DNA of 64,000 bases from WHSW01 sp963781265 (GTDB lineage: Bacteria > Actinomycetota > Thermoleophilia > Solirubrobacterales > 70-9). The position numbers and the translations under genes were made by a program. The notes beneath the pieces are model-generated. The model saw nothing but the letters and a program-made list of their open reading frames with translations, had not been told where the DNA came from and did no database searches. Shown piece by piece: positions 53,873-62,650 of the stretch (the stretch's first letter is position 1; each line of letters begins with the position of its first letter). The stretch is taken from NCBI GenBank assembly GCA_963781265.1, contig CAWAFH010000008.1:90113-154112 (forward strand), in the 5' to 3' direction.

Positions 53873-53930
53873 GTCTCGTCTCCTTCAGTGAGCGCTCGCG
53901 GCGGCGGTCAGCTCGCCGGCAAGCGGTTGG

Positions 53931-55442
53931 TCACTGAGATGACGAGGCGGCGGCGCGGTCTGTGACGGTCGGGGCCGCGTCGCCGGCCAGCTCGCCGAGC
54001 TCGGCGATCGAGTCGGCGAGTCCGGCGGCCGCGATCTCGAGGTCGGGGACCGCGTCGCGGGCGACGTTGAAGCAGAAGAAGACGCGCCCGTCGTAGCTGA
54101 AGATCGCGACGCCGAGGGCGTGCTCGGCGGCGAGCGGGACCAGCGGCCAGACCGCGGTCATCCGCGAGCCGAACGCGTACAGCGGCACCTGCGGGCCCGG
54201 CACGTTGGTGACCGTGACGTTGAATAGTCGGGTCGCGAACAGCGAGCGGGCCAGGAACGTGTGCAGGACCGGCGGCGCGTGCGCTGCGAGATCGATGATC
54301 TCCCGCGAGCCGACCGCCTGGTCGCCGGCCTTCAGCCGCTCGGCTTCCTCGACCTGCAGTCGGTAGCGGCGCAGCCCGTCGGGCTCAGCAACCGGGAGGT
54401 GGACGAAGAGTGAGGTGATCTTGTTGCCGAGCGAGAGCTGATCGGCCGCGGTGCGGATGTTCACCGGAACCATCGCTCGCAGGCCGGCGGCGGGCGGCTC
54501 CTCGCCGCGGTGCTCGAGCAACCTGCGCAGGCTGCCGGCCATCGCCGCCAGCACAACATCGTTGACCGTGCCGCCGAGGCTGGACTTGATCCGCTTCAGG
54601 TCGTCGAGCGAGACCTCGACGATCGCGAGGCTGCGGGCCGCGCCGATCGGCCGGTTGAGGCTGGTGGCCGGGGCGCTGACCACCTCGTCGGCGACCAGAA
54701 CGCCGGCCAGCGCCCGCGCCCGGTCCCAGGCCTCGCGGGCATGCTCGGGGTGCACGGCGGCGTCGGCCGCCCCGGTCGCGATCGAGGCGGCGCCACGGAC
54801 GACCCCGGCGCCGAAGCGCGCCAGTCCGAGCGCGGAGGAGCCGGCCGCAGCGGCCGCGCCGCCGATCGCGCGCAGCGGCGTGCCGGCTGCCGGCGGGGCC
54901 GGGACGAGCTCGGTGTCAAGCCCCGTCGGCTCGAGCGTCGGCGCCGGGGCGTCCGGGTCGGTGTCGAGCAGCGCCTGGCCGATGTCGACCGAGCCGACGC
55001 CGTCGACCATGCAGTGGTGGGTCTTGCTGACCATCGCCCAGCGCCCGTCGCCGAGGCGGATGAGGACGATCTCCCAAAGGGGCCGGGCGCGGTCGAGCCG
55101 CGACGAGAAGTAGTCGCCCGCCCACTCGCGCAGTTCGGGCTCGCCCGCCGGCGACGGGAGCCCCGCCTGGCGCACGTGGCTGGCGACGTCGAAGGCCTCA
55201 TCGTCGACCCATTGCGGCCAGTGCAGGCCGCCGGTGCGCGGCTGCGAGAGCCGCTGGCGAAAGCGCGGCATGTGGTCGGCGACCTCGACCAGCTTCGCGC
55301 GCAGCTGGTCGAGAGTCGGAGCCCCTGCTCCGGGGCCCGGCTCGAACAGGGCGACGCTGCCGATGTGCATATGGGCGCTCTCGTCCGCCTCCTCCAGCTC
55401 GAGGAACGTCGCATCGAGAGCCGTCACATCCTCTTTCGACAT
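53931..55442 (-). CDS. Wax ester synthase/diacylglycerol acyltransferase (WS/DGAT)
   Basis: 503 residues. The catalytic HHCMVDGVG (HHxxxDG, 142-148) is in place, preceded by the DATFLELEEADESAHMHIGS N-terminus. The C-terminal half has the conserved NDVVLAAMAGSLRRLL and VTNVPGPQVPLYAFGSRM. These enzymes make triacylglycerols or wax esters from acyl-CoA for storage, common in actinobacteria. An Ala/Gly-rich linker (~180-230) separates the two lobes. The gene stands alone; the next gene is divergent. Confidence 0.93.
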   Translation of the reverse strand: MSKEDVTALDATFLELEEADESAHMHIGSVALFEPGPGAGAPTLDQLRAKLVEVADHMPRFRQRLSQPRTGGLHWPQWVDDEAFDVASHVRQAGLPSPAGEPELREWAGDYFSSRLDRARPLWEIVLIRLGDGRWAMVSKTHHCMVDGVGSVDIGQALLDTDPDAPAPTLEPTGLDTELVPAPPAAGTPLRAIGGAAAAAGSSALGLARFGAGVVRGAASIATGAADAAVHPEHAREAWDRARALAGVLVADEVVSAPATSLNRPIGAARSLAIVEVSLDDLKRIKSSLGGTVNDVVLAAMAGSLRRLLEHRGEEPPAAGLRAMVPVNIRTAADQLSLGNKITSLFVHLPVAEPDGLRRYRLQVEEAERLKAGDQAVGSREIIDLAAHAPPVLHTFLARSLFATRLFNVTVTNVPGPQVPLYAFGSRMTAVWPLVPLAAEHALGVAIFSYDGRVFFCFNVARDAVPDLEIAAAGLADSIAELGELAGDAAPTVTDRAAASSSQ

Positions 55443-55589
55443 CGCCGCCGATCCTCCCGGGCAGCGGGGCCGCGGGCATCGGGATTGACCACGGGGCCGT
55501 CATGGGGCGGACTACGGAGGCGGGGACCCCGTCAGGTGGCGCCCGCGTCTAGAGTCGAGCGCCCGCCGCACGACAGCCAGGAGGCCCAG

Positions 55590-55946
55590 ATGGACAAGCT
55601 CGATTTCGTCGCCGTCCCCTCGACCGACAGCGACCGGACCCGCGCCTTCTACGTGGACACCCTCGGCCTGCGCCCCGACGACAAAGCCGAGTACGAGTTC
55701 TGGATCGGCGATACCTGCTTCGGGATCTGGGAGCCCGCCCGCCTGGGGATGGAGTTCGCGCCGTCGAAGAACGCCCACCCGGCGATCCACGTCGACGACG
55801 TCGCCGCGACCCGCGCCGAGCTCGAGGCCAAGGGGATCGAGTTCAACGGCGAGACCTTCGACACCGGCGTCTGTCACATGGCGTTGTTCACGGACCCCGA
55901 CGGCAACGACCTGATGCTGCATCACAGGTACGCGCCCCGGGACTGA
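55590..55946 (+). CDS. Glyoxalase/VOC family protein
   Basis: 118 residues from the ATG at 55590 with AGGAGG-like CAGGAGG 6 nt upstream. A two-module betaalpha-beta-beta-beta fold is seen: DFVAVPSTDSDRTRAFYVDTLGLRPDD and AIHVDDVAATRAELEAKGIEFNGE, closing with CHMALFTDPDGNDLMLHHRY. Candidate metal ligands are His in AIHVDD and Glu/His near the ends. Substrate unknown. It lies just before the AraC-type regulator gene. Confidence 0.88.
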   Translation: MDKLDFVAVPSTDSDRTRAFYVDTLGLRPDDKAEYEFWIGDTCFGIWEPARLGMEFAPSKNAHPAIHVDDVAATRAELEAKGIEFNGETFDTGVCHMALFTDPDGNDLMLHHRYAPRD

Positions 55947-55954
55947 TCGGGGCC

Positions 55955-56395
55955 GTGGCGCACGCGTTCGCTCCGCCCGAGCGCCATCTGCTGCGGGCGC
56001 GCGACCTCGCCGACGCACGGTACGCCGAGCCGCTCGGCGTCGACGACCTCGCCGCGGCTGCCGGCCTCTCGCGCGCCCACTTCAGCCGCGAGTTCCGGCG
56101 TGTATTCGGCCAGTCGCCGCACGCTTACCTACTGACCCGCCGGCTCGAGCGCGCGGCCGCGCTGCTGCGGACCACCGACCGCTCGGTGGCCGACATCTGC
56201 CTCTCGGTCGGGCTGACCAGCGTCGGTTCGTTCACGACCAGCTTCACCAGGACCTTCGGCCGCTCGCCGACCGCGTACCGCGCGGGCTTCCCGCCCGCCT
56301 CGCAGCTGGCGATGGTCCCGGGGTGTGTGGTGCGCGCCTACGGGCGTCCCCAACACCGCACGTTTCGAGAAGACAAAGCGCCGCCGCCGTCCTAG
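55955..56395 (+). CDS. AraC family transcriptional regulator (HTH only)
   Basis: 146 residues from GTG. The double HTH of AraC proteins spans ~20-115: LGVDDLAAAAGLSRAHFSREFRRVFGQSPHAYLLTRRLERAAALL, then SVADICLSVGLTSVGSFTTSFTRTFGRSPTAYR (in parts). There is no N-terminal ligand domain, so it may sense nothing directly or act like SoxS/MarA. It sits between two VOC-family genes and may control them. Confidence 0.88.
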   Translation: MAHAFAPPERHLLRARDLADARYAEPLGVDDLAAAAGLSRAHFSREFRRVFGQSPHAYLLTRRLERAAALLRTTDRSVADICLSVGLTSVGSFTTSFTRTFGRSPTAYRAGFPPASQLAMVPGCVVRAYGRPQHRTFREDKAPPPS

Positions 56396-56431
56396 CGTGG
56401 CCCCATCGACCACGACCAAGGAGGACACACG

Positions 56432-56861
56432 ATGATCAAGTTCGCAAACGCCCAGCTCTGGGTCCACGACCAGGACGAGGCGCTCGCCTTCTACACGGAG
56501 AAGCTCGGGATGGAGATCCGCGCCGACGTCACCCTGCCGGAGATGGGCGACTTTCGCTGGCTCGTGGTCGGCGCGCCCGGCAACGACGAGACCGCGATCG
56601 TGCTGATGCAGGTCCAGGGGCCGCCGCTGTTCGACCAGGAGACCGCCGACCAGCTGCTCGGCCTGATGGCCAAGGGCGCGGCCGGGACGATCTTCCTGAC
56701 CACCGAGGACTGCCGCGCCTCCTACGAGGAGCTCAAGGCGCGCGGCGTCGAGTTCACCGAGGCGCCCGAGGAGCGCCCGTACGGAGTCGGACTGCGGCTT
56801 TCGCGACCCCTCGGGCAACGCGCTCCGGCTCACCGAGCCCCGGGAGCTGCCGACCGCCTGA
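56432..56861 (+). CDS. VOC family protein, one-base frameshift
   Basis: About 142 residues. The N-terminus KFANAQLWVHDQDEALAFYTEKLGMEI and FLTTEDCRASYEELKARGVEF follow the VOC pattern. At 56796-56797 the reading frame shifts: one G too many in GTCGGACTGC. The next frame continues as DCGFRDPSGNALRLTEPRELPTA and stops at 56859-56861. The ribosome site AAGGAGG lies upstream. A one-base sequence error is likely. Confidence 0.85.
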
Positions 56862-56929
56862 GCCCCGAGCCCGAACCGTCCGGCCGCCGGGGCGCAACCC
56901 GCCCCGCGGCCGGACAGTTCGGTCGGGGT

Positions 56930-57427
56930 CTAGCTCGAGTCGCCGGCGAGCACCTCGTCGAGGCGGTCGTAGGTCTCGTTGAGGCCGCCCTCCATCCCGG
57001 AGCCGAGCATGCCGTCGCGCTCCTCGGCGGTGTGGAAGATCGAGGTCGTGACGAGCCTGGTCTGCTCACCGAGGTCCTCGAGCACGGCGGTCTCGACCGA
57101 GACGTGGCCGGGCATCCCCTCCCACTCGAACGTCTGCACGATGCGCTCGGGTGCCTCGATCTCGCGGTAGGTGCCGCGGAAGCCGATCGCCTCCTCGCCA
57201 TCGCTCCCGACGAGGAAGCGCCACGTGCCGCCGGGGCGCACGTCCATCACGTCGACGGTCGTCGTCGTGTCGCGCGGGCCCCACCAGTGCGGGATGGCCT
57301 GCGGGTCGGTCATCGCCGCGAACACCCGCTCGCGCGGGGCGTCGAAGATCCGCTCGACGCGGATCTCGCGGTCGGACGGCGTGGTCACGGTTGCCCGACG
57401 CGATTGGGTCTGCTGGTCGCTGGTCAT
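56930..57427 (-). CDS. SRPBCC (AHSA1-type) protein
   Basis: 165 residues. START-like fold signatures: REIRVERIFDAPRERVFAAMTDPQAIPHWWGPR, RPGGTWRFLVGSDGEE, FRGTYREIEAPERIVQTFEWEG and MEGGLNETYDRLDEVLA (in parts). AHSA1-type proteins bind hydrophobic ligands. It overlaps the ArsR gene by 4 bp, the usual pairing of an ArsR repressor with an SRPBCC partner. Confidence 0.9.
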   Translation of the reverse strand: MTSDQQTQSRRATVTTPSDREIRVERIFDAPRERVFAAMTDPQAIPHWWGPRDTTTTVDVMDVRPGGTWRFLVGSDGEEAIGFRGTYREIEAPERIVQTFEWEGMPGHVSVETAVLEDLGEQTRLVTTSIFHTAEERDGMLGSGMEGGLNETYDRLDEVLAGDSS

Positions 57428-57764
57428 TGCGTGGCTCCTTTCGAGCTCTCGAGGAACTCGCCCAGCCGATCCAGGCGAGCGTTCAGCATCTGTCGGTAGC
57501 TCGGAAGCCGAAGCTGGACTTCGTCCAGCTGCCGGGGCCCGAGCGCGCGGACGCGGGTGCGCCCCACCTTCTCGGTGCTCACGAGCCCGGCCCCTCGAGG
57601 ATCCGGACGTGCTTCTTGACCCCGGTGAGCGAGATCCCGAACGGCTCGGCGAGCTCCGAGATCGTCCCGGCGCTGCCCTCGCCGAGGCGCTCGAGGATCC
57701 CCCTGCGGGTGGGATCCGCGAGCGCCGCGAGCGACCGGTCGAGCTCTGACTGATACTGAACCAT
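57424..57764 (-). CDS. ArsR family transcriptional regulator, one-base frameshift
   Basis: About 113 residues from the ATG at 57764 (GTG 57773 is an upstream alternative). The winged helix reads LDRSLAALADPTRRGILERL, ISELAEPFGISLTGVKKHVRILE. A missing G in the G run at ~57591-57595 shifts the frame; the next frame continues LVSTEKVGRTRVRALGPRQLDEVQ and runs to the TGA at 57424. The operator-like dyad covers the start codon. Coupled to the SRPBCC gene by ATGA. Confidence 0.85.
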
Positions 57765-57772
57765 CTGGTTCA
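57757..57772 (-). promoter_or_regulatory. Perfect dyad over the ArsR start codon
   Basis: TGAACCA (57757-57763) and TGGTTCA (57766-57772) are perfect arms 2 bp apart and include the ATG at 57764. Confidence 0.6.
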
Positions 57773-57777
57773 CTGTA
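57772..57777 (-). promoter_or_regulatory. Putative leaderless -10 box of ArsR gene
   Basis: TACAGT on the minus strand ends 7 nt before the ATG at 57764 and shares a base with the dyad. Confidence 0.45.
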
Positions 57778-57863
57778 GCACACCGGCATGGACACGATGC
57801 GGCCGACGACCCGCGCGACGGCGCCGCCGTAGGGGTGCGGGAGAGAGCGGGCGAGCCGGAGAG

Positions 57864-58323
57864 CTAGCGGCCGAGGGTGGCGAGGAAGGCGCGGGCCGGG
57901 GTCGCGAGCTGGTCGATCAGCTCGCGGATCTCGGCCAGCGAAGCGCGCAACTCGGGGTCGCCCGCCTCGATCGGCAGCATCGAGTCCTGCAGCTCGGCGA
58001 TCCGCCGGCTCGCCTCCGCGCCGGCGAGGACCGCGCGGGTCGACGAAGGACTTCACCCCCTGGGACGGCAGGCCGGGCGACGGCGGTTCGATCACCGGCG
58101 CGCTGAGCCCGTACCGCTCGGCGAAGCCCGTGCTCGTCCGCTTGGCGCGACCGTAGGCGCGCTGCACCGGCCGAAAGAGCTCGTCCTCCAGTCGGTCGGC
58201 GGTCGCCTCGTCGAGCAGCTCGTAGGCGGCGCCGAGGCAGGAGACGGCGAAGCCGATCTGCAGCGTCGCGCCGCCGAGGTCGTCGAGGATCTGGGTCCGG
58301 GCTGCGAGGGTGGTGACCGCCAA
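57864..58323 (-). CDS. Helical protein of unknown function, one frameshift
   Basis: About 152 residues from a TTG at 58323. The first part is LDDLGGATLQIGFAVSCLGAAYELLDE, RLEDELFRPVQRAYGRAKRTSTGFAERYGL and a Pro/Ser linker. Near 58035-58045 the frame shifts by one base; the next frame reads AVLAGAEASRRIAELQDSML, then LRASLAEIRELIDQLATPARAFLATLGR, and stops at 57864. Entirely helical, no motif. It follows the monooxygenase gene by 11 bp and may be co-transcribed. Confidence 0.65.
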
Positions 58324-58334
58324 GGCGACCCAGC

Positions 58335-59835
58335 TTAGGCGGTGACCGCGAGCTCGTCGTCGGTGGCGGGCGCCGGGTCGGGGCTCGAGAAGACCATCGC
58401 CCCGTCGTCGATCGCCCCGTGACGGACCCGGCGAACGTCGAACGCGTAGTTCATCGGCAGGCTCCATGGCGGCTTCGACCCCTGCTTGGGGAACAGGTGG
58501 AGCGCCCGCTGCACGTAGCCGGAGGAGAAGTCGAGGAAGGGCTGCTCCTCGACCGAGGGGTCGACGATCAGCGGCACCGCCTGGCGATGGCCGTGCTCGC
58601 GCATGTAGGCAAGCAGCCGGCAGGCGTATTCGCACGTGATATCGACCTTGAGCGTCCAGGACGCGTTGGTGTAGCCGATCGCGTAGATGAAGTTCGGGAC
58701 GCCCCGCAGCATCATCCCCTTGTAACCGAGCGTCTCGGGCGAGCACGACCCGCTCGCCGTGACGCTCGCTCGATGCCGCCGAACGGGATCAGGTCGAGCC
58801 CGGTAGCCGCGACGATCACGTCGGCCTCGACCTCGCGCCCGGAGCGCAGCCGCAGCCCACCCTGGGTGAACGTCTCGATCTCGTCGGTGGCGATCGAGGC
58901 GCTGCCGTCGCCGATCGCCCGGAAGAGGTCGGCGTCGGGGGCCAGGCAGACGCGTTGATCCCACGGGTCGTAGCGCGGGTTGAAGTGGACGTCGACCTCG
59001 TAGCCGGGCGGCAGCCGTCGCTCGTTGCCGCGTCGCAGCAGCCGGCGAACCAGCTGCGGCCGGCGGCGCGCCAGCCGGTAGAAGCCCGCCTGCAGGAGCA
59101 CGTTCTTCCACCGCGTCACCGAGTAGGCGGCCCGGTCGGGCAGGACCCGGCGCAGGAAGTTCGCGATCGCGTCGGACTTCGGCATCGAGACCACGTAGGT
59201 CGGCGAACGCTGGACCATGGTCACGTGATCGGCGTCGGCGGCCATCGCCGGCACCAACGTGACCGCGGTCGCGCCGCTGCCGATCACAGCCACGCGCTTG
59301 CCCGCGTAGTCGAGATCCTCGGGCCAGTGTTGGGGTTGAAACGAGCTTCGCCCCGATAGCGCCTCCAGCCCCTCGAACTCGGGCAGTAGCCGCGCTCGTA
59401 GCGGAAGTAGCCGCAGCAGGCGAGCAGGAAGCCGCAGGTGAAGGTGGACCGCTCACGCTCCGGGCCGCGCTCGACCTCGACCGACCAACGCGCCTCGGCG
59501 GTCGACCACTCGGCGGCGACGACTCGGTGACCGAAGCGGATTCGCTCGTCGACGCCGTGCTCGCGGGCCGTGTCGCGCACGTAGTCGAAGGATCGCCGGC
59601 CCGTCGGCGATCGCCTCGGCCGCGGTCCACGGCCGGAACCGATAGCCGAGCGTGTGCATGTCGGAGTCCGAGCGGATCCCCGGGTAGCGGAACAGGTCCC
59701 AGGTGCCGCCGGATTCGCCTCGCGCCCCTCGAGGATCGCGTAGCTGAGCCCGGGCAGCTCGTTCTGCAGATGGCAGGCGGCGCCGATCCCGGAGATCCCG
59801 GCGCCGACGATCAGGACGTCGTGGTGCTCACTCAC
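58335..59835 (-). pseudogene. Baeyer-Villiger-type flavin monooxygenase, several frameshifts
   Basis: A ~500-residue FAD/NAD(P)-dependent monooxygenase in at least four frame segments. Start ATG 59835: VLIVGAGISGIGAACHL (FAD loop). Next segment: GGTWDLFRYPGIRSDSDMHTLGY, the GxWxxxxYPGxxxD motif of Baeyer-Villiger enzymes. Then FEGLEALSGRSSFQPQHWP, GKRVAVIGSGATAVTL (NADP loop) and VIVAATGLDLIPFGG. Last: SPETLGYKGMMLRGVPNFIYAIGYTNAS to the TAA at 58335. Breaks lie near 59715, 59595, 59375 and 58760. All motifs survive, so sequence error is likelier than decay. Overlaps tatA by 4 bp. Confidence 0.8.
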
Positions 59836-60161
59836 TCGCCGCCCTTGTCGGCCGGCTCGTCGCGCGGCTCCGCGGCCGGCTCCGGCGCGGGCGTCGCGGG
59901 CGCGGGGCTCGCGGGCCGCTTCGGCTCGGGTTCGCTCTTGCCGGTGAGCGCGTCGCGAAACTCGCGCACCTCGCGCATGCCCTTGCCGGCCGACTTGCCG
60001 ATTGTCGACGGGTCCGCCTTGTCACCGACCATCTCCTGCACCGAGTCCTTCAGGTCGCGCGCCCCGGTGCCGGTCTTGCGGCCCAGCCCCGGCAGGTAGC
60101 GATAACCGAAGAAGACGAGTGCGATGACGACGATGATCGCGATCTCCAGAGGTCCGATCAC
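59832..60161 (-). CDS. tatA: Sec-independent translocase protein TatA/TatB-like
   Basis: 109 residues from GTG. One N-terminal transmembrane helix (IGPLEIAIIVVIALVFFGYRYLPGLGRK) is followed by an amphipathic helix and a Pro/Ala/Glu-rich soluble tail, the Tat A/B layout. The FG hinge is present (FFGYRYLPGLG). It would form part of the pore for folded, often cofactor-bearing, proteins. The gene is coupled (ATGA) to a monooxygenase gene, and tatC is not nearby. TatB is not excluded. Confidence 0.83.
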   Translation of the reverse strand: MIGPLEIAIIVVIALVFFGYRYLPGLGRKTGTGARDLKDSVQEMVGDKADPSTIGKSAGKGMREVREFRDALTGKSEPEPKRPASPAPATPAPEPAAEPRDEPADKGGE

Positions 60162-60241
60162 CGTACCGGACTAGCCCCGCCCGCCTAGAATCGAGCCGAT
60201 GCACTCTCGGCCGCCGATTCTCGGCTAGCTGCGGCTTCACG

Positions 60242-61531
60242 ATGCCCGTCATCCCTCGCCTGCCCCTGATCGGCGACCCGCTGCGGCGGATCCGCCTCCC
60301 CGATGACCTCGATGCGGCCACCGTCGCCGGTCCCGAGGCCGACCCGGCCAACGTCGGGCTCGAGCCCGAGACGGTCGAGCGGATCTGGGAGGCCGGGCTC
60401 GACCTCTACCGCAGCGGCGTCCACCCGGCGCTGCAGCTCTGCCTGCGGCGCGAGGGCCAGGTGGTGCTGACCGCGCGATCGGCCACGCGCGCGGCAATGC
60501 CCCGGGTGACAACGGCGACGCCGCAGTCGCGGTCTCCACCGATACGCCGTTCTGCATCTACTCGGCCTCGAAGGCGGTCACGGCGCTCGTCGTCCACATG
60601 CTCCAGGAGCGCGGCGCGCTCTAGATTTCCGATCGGGTCGCCGACCATATCCCGGAGTACGCGCGCCACGGCAAGGACAACATCACGATCGGCCACGTGC
60701 TCGCCCACCGCGCCGGGGTGGCGTCATTGCCGCGCGCCGCGCTCGACCTCGACCTGCTCGACGATCGCGGCCACCTGCTCGAGCTGATCTGCGACGCGAA
60801 GCCGGCGACGCCGCCGGGCAAGCTGCTCGCCTACCACGCCGTCTCCGGCGGCTTCATCCTCGGCGAGATCGTCCACCGCGTCACCGGGCGCAGCATCCGC
60901 GACGTGCTCGGCGACGAGATCGTCGGCCCGCTCGGGTTCCGCTCGGGGCGACTTCGGCGTCGATCCCGCCGACGTCGGCGAGGTCGGGCTCAGCTACGTC
61001 ACCGGCCCGCCGCTCTTCCCGCCGGTCTCGCTGCTCGCGACCCGGGCGCTCGGGGCGCCGGTCGACGACGTGATCGAGCTCTCGAACGACCCGCGCTTCC
61101 TGACCGCGGTCGTGCCCGCGGCGAGCGTGATCACGAACGCTAACGAGCTCTCGCGCTTCTTCGAGATCTTCCGCCGCGGCGGCGAGCTCGACGGCGTCCG
61201 CGTGATGCAGCCGCAGACGCTGCGACGGGCGCTGACCGAGCAGTCGCGACTCGAGATCGACTTGTCCCTGTTCTTCCCGACCCGGTTCAGCTACGGGCTG
61301 ATGCTCGGCGCGAAGGTGATCAGCCTCTACGGCCGCGACACCGACCTCGCCTTCGGCCACCTCGGCCTGATCAACATCATGGGCTGGGCGGATCCTGAGC
61401 GCGGGATCTCGGCAGGGCTCGTGACGAGCGGCAAGGCGCTCCTCTACCCGGAGGTCCACCGCTTCTACGGCGTCATGCAGCGGATCGCCGCGGACGTCCC
61501 GAAGGTCCCGGAGGCCGATCGCCATTTCTGA
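60242..61531 (+). pseudogene. Beta-lactamase-fold serine hydrolase (EstB-like), disrupted
   Basis: About 430 residues in three frame segments plus one in-frame TAG. Segment 1 (from ATG 60242): LEPETVERIWEAGLDLYRSGVHPALQL. Segment 2: FCIYSASKAVTALVVHML with the SxxK catalytic motif, then GALTAG stop at 60621-60623 and VADHIPEYARHG, VLAHRAGVASLPRA. Segment 3 (after ~60945): DFGVDPADVGEVGLSYV to RFYGVMQRIAADVPKVP. Breaks near 60475 and 60945. Because a stop is also present, true decay cannot be excluded. A 9-codon ORF (60198-60227) with a TAGAAT box 7 nt upstream precedes it. Confidence 0.75.
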
Positions 61532-61556
61532 GCCCGACCCGATCGAGGGGGGAGCC

Positions 61557-61933
61557 GTGATCCGGCGCGCCTACGCGGCGTTCGGCGAGCGCGACCTCGA
61601 GACTCTGATCGAGCTCTCCCACGAGGAGGTCAAGGTGTTCACGGTCACCGGGCTGCTCGCCGGGCGGACCGAGCCCTACCGCGGGTACACCGGCTCGCCC
61701 AGTACCTCACGGACCTGACCGAGCAGTGGAAGCGGCTCGAGCTCCAGCCGCAGTCCTTTCACGCCGTCGGAGCCGGACAGGTGCTCGTCTTCGGCCGGGT
61801 GCGCGCCTGGCGCGGGTTGGGCTTCCTGGACTCGCAGAACGCGTGGCTCTGGACGTTCGACTCCGGCCAGGTGCGATCGGTGCGCGTGTACACCGACCCG
61901 AGCGACGCCCGCAGCGCCTTCACGGCGGACTGA
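61557..61933 (+). CDS. NTF2/SnoaL-like protein, one frameshift
   Basis: About 125 residues from GTG. VIRRAYAAFGERDLETLIELSHEEVKVFT opens the NTF2 fold; a one-base loss near 61693 (GGCTCGCC for GGGCTCGCC) shifts the frame, which continues as YLTDLTEQWKRLELQPQSFH, AGQVLVFGRVRAWRG and SVRVYTDPSDARSAFTAD. Function unknown. A sequence error is likely. Confidence 0.75.
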
Positions 61934-61950
61934 GGCCCCGGCCGCGCCCC

Positions 61951-61999
61951 GCCGAGTTTCATCTCAACCACCCCCACGGTGGTCTGGATGAAACTCGGC
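61951..61999. repeat. 49-nt imperfect palindrome
   Basis: GCCGAGTTTCATC (61951-61963) pairs perfectly with GATGAAACTCGGC (61987-61999), and ACCACC (61967-61972) with GGTGGT (61978-61983) around a CCCAC loop. It follows the NTF2-like gene by 17 bp. It may be a terminator or a mobile repeat. Confidence 0.7.
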
Positions 62000-62039
62000 G
62001 GTCGGTCCGGTGCGCTCGAACGCCTCGGCGGCGTCGCGC

Positions 62040-62045
62040 TAGCTT
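62040..62045 (+). promoter_or_regulatory. Putative leaderless -10 box of DUF6812-like gene
   Basis: TAGCTT ends 7 nt before the ATG at 62053; no ribosome site is visible. Confidence 0.3.
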
Positions 62046-62052
62046 GTCGGCC

Positions 62053-62299
62053 ATGGACACGCGGGTCGAGAGGATCGTCCTCGAAACGGATCGCCACCGG
62101 ATCATCGGCGACATCACGATGCCCCGCGAGGGCTATCGAAGCCGCCTGTCCGACTACCTGAACCGCGGCGAGATGAACTCGTCCGCTCGCCAACGCCGAG
62201 ATCGCGTCGCTCGACTCGGCCTCGGCGGGTGAACAGCGCGAGTTCATCGCCGTCGCCCGCGGCCACGTCCACCTCGCGTACCCGGCGCCCGCCGCGTAG
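62053..62299 (+). CDS. Small DUF6812-like protein, one frameshift
   Basis: About 81 residues. VERIVLETDRHRIIGDITMPREGYRSRLSDYLNRGE matches the start of a small actinobacterial family; a +1 shift near 62165-62180 leads to RPLANAEIASLDSASAGEQREFIAVARGHVHLA and a TAG at 62297-62299. Function unknown. The family name is my recollection of this pattern and needs a profile search. Confidence 0.6.
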
Positions 62300-62302
62300 C
62301 CG

Positions 62303-62639
62303 CTAGGCAATCCGGTCCCCGAGCGCGACCTCCCGGTCGGGCCGCAGCAGGATCACTCCCTGCTCGGCATCAGGCACCGCCGATCACCAGGCACTCGGAC
62401 ATGAACGGGCCGATCTGCTTCGGCGGGAAGTTGACGACCGCGACCACCTGGGTCCCCTCCAGCTCGGCGCGCTCGTAGTGGATGATCTGGGCGGAGGATC
62501 GCCTGATGCCGATCTCCTCGCCGAAGTCGATCGTCAGCTTCCAGGCGGGCCGCCGCGCCTCCGGGAACTCGTCGACCGCGATCACGCGGCCGACGCGCAT
62601 GTCGACCCGTTCGAACTCGTCCCAGCTGAGATCGCGCAT
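62303..62639 (-). CDS. tRNA-binding domain protein, CsaA-like, one frameshift
   Basis: About 112 residues. LSWDEFERVDMRVGRVIAVDEFPEARRPAWKLTIDFG and VVAVVNFPPKQIGPFMSECLVIG are diagnostic for the CsaA/EMAP-II-like OB fold. An extra G near 62384 ends the frame early (GGA stop); the next frame gives DAEQGVILLRPDREVALGDRIA to a TAG at 62303. CsaA has chaperone-like and tRNA-binding activity. Sequence error is likely. Confidence 0.82.
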
Positions 62640-62650
62640 CGCTTACCTGC

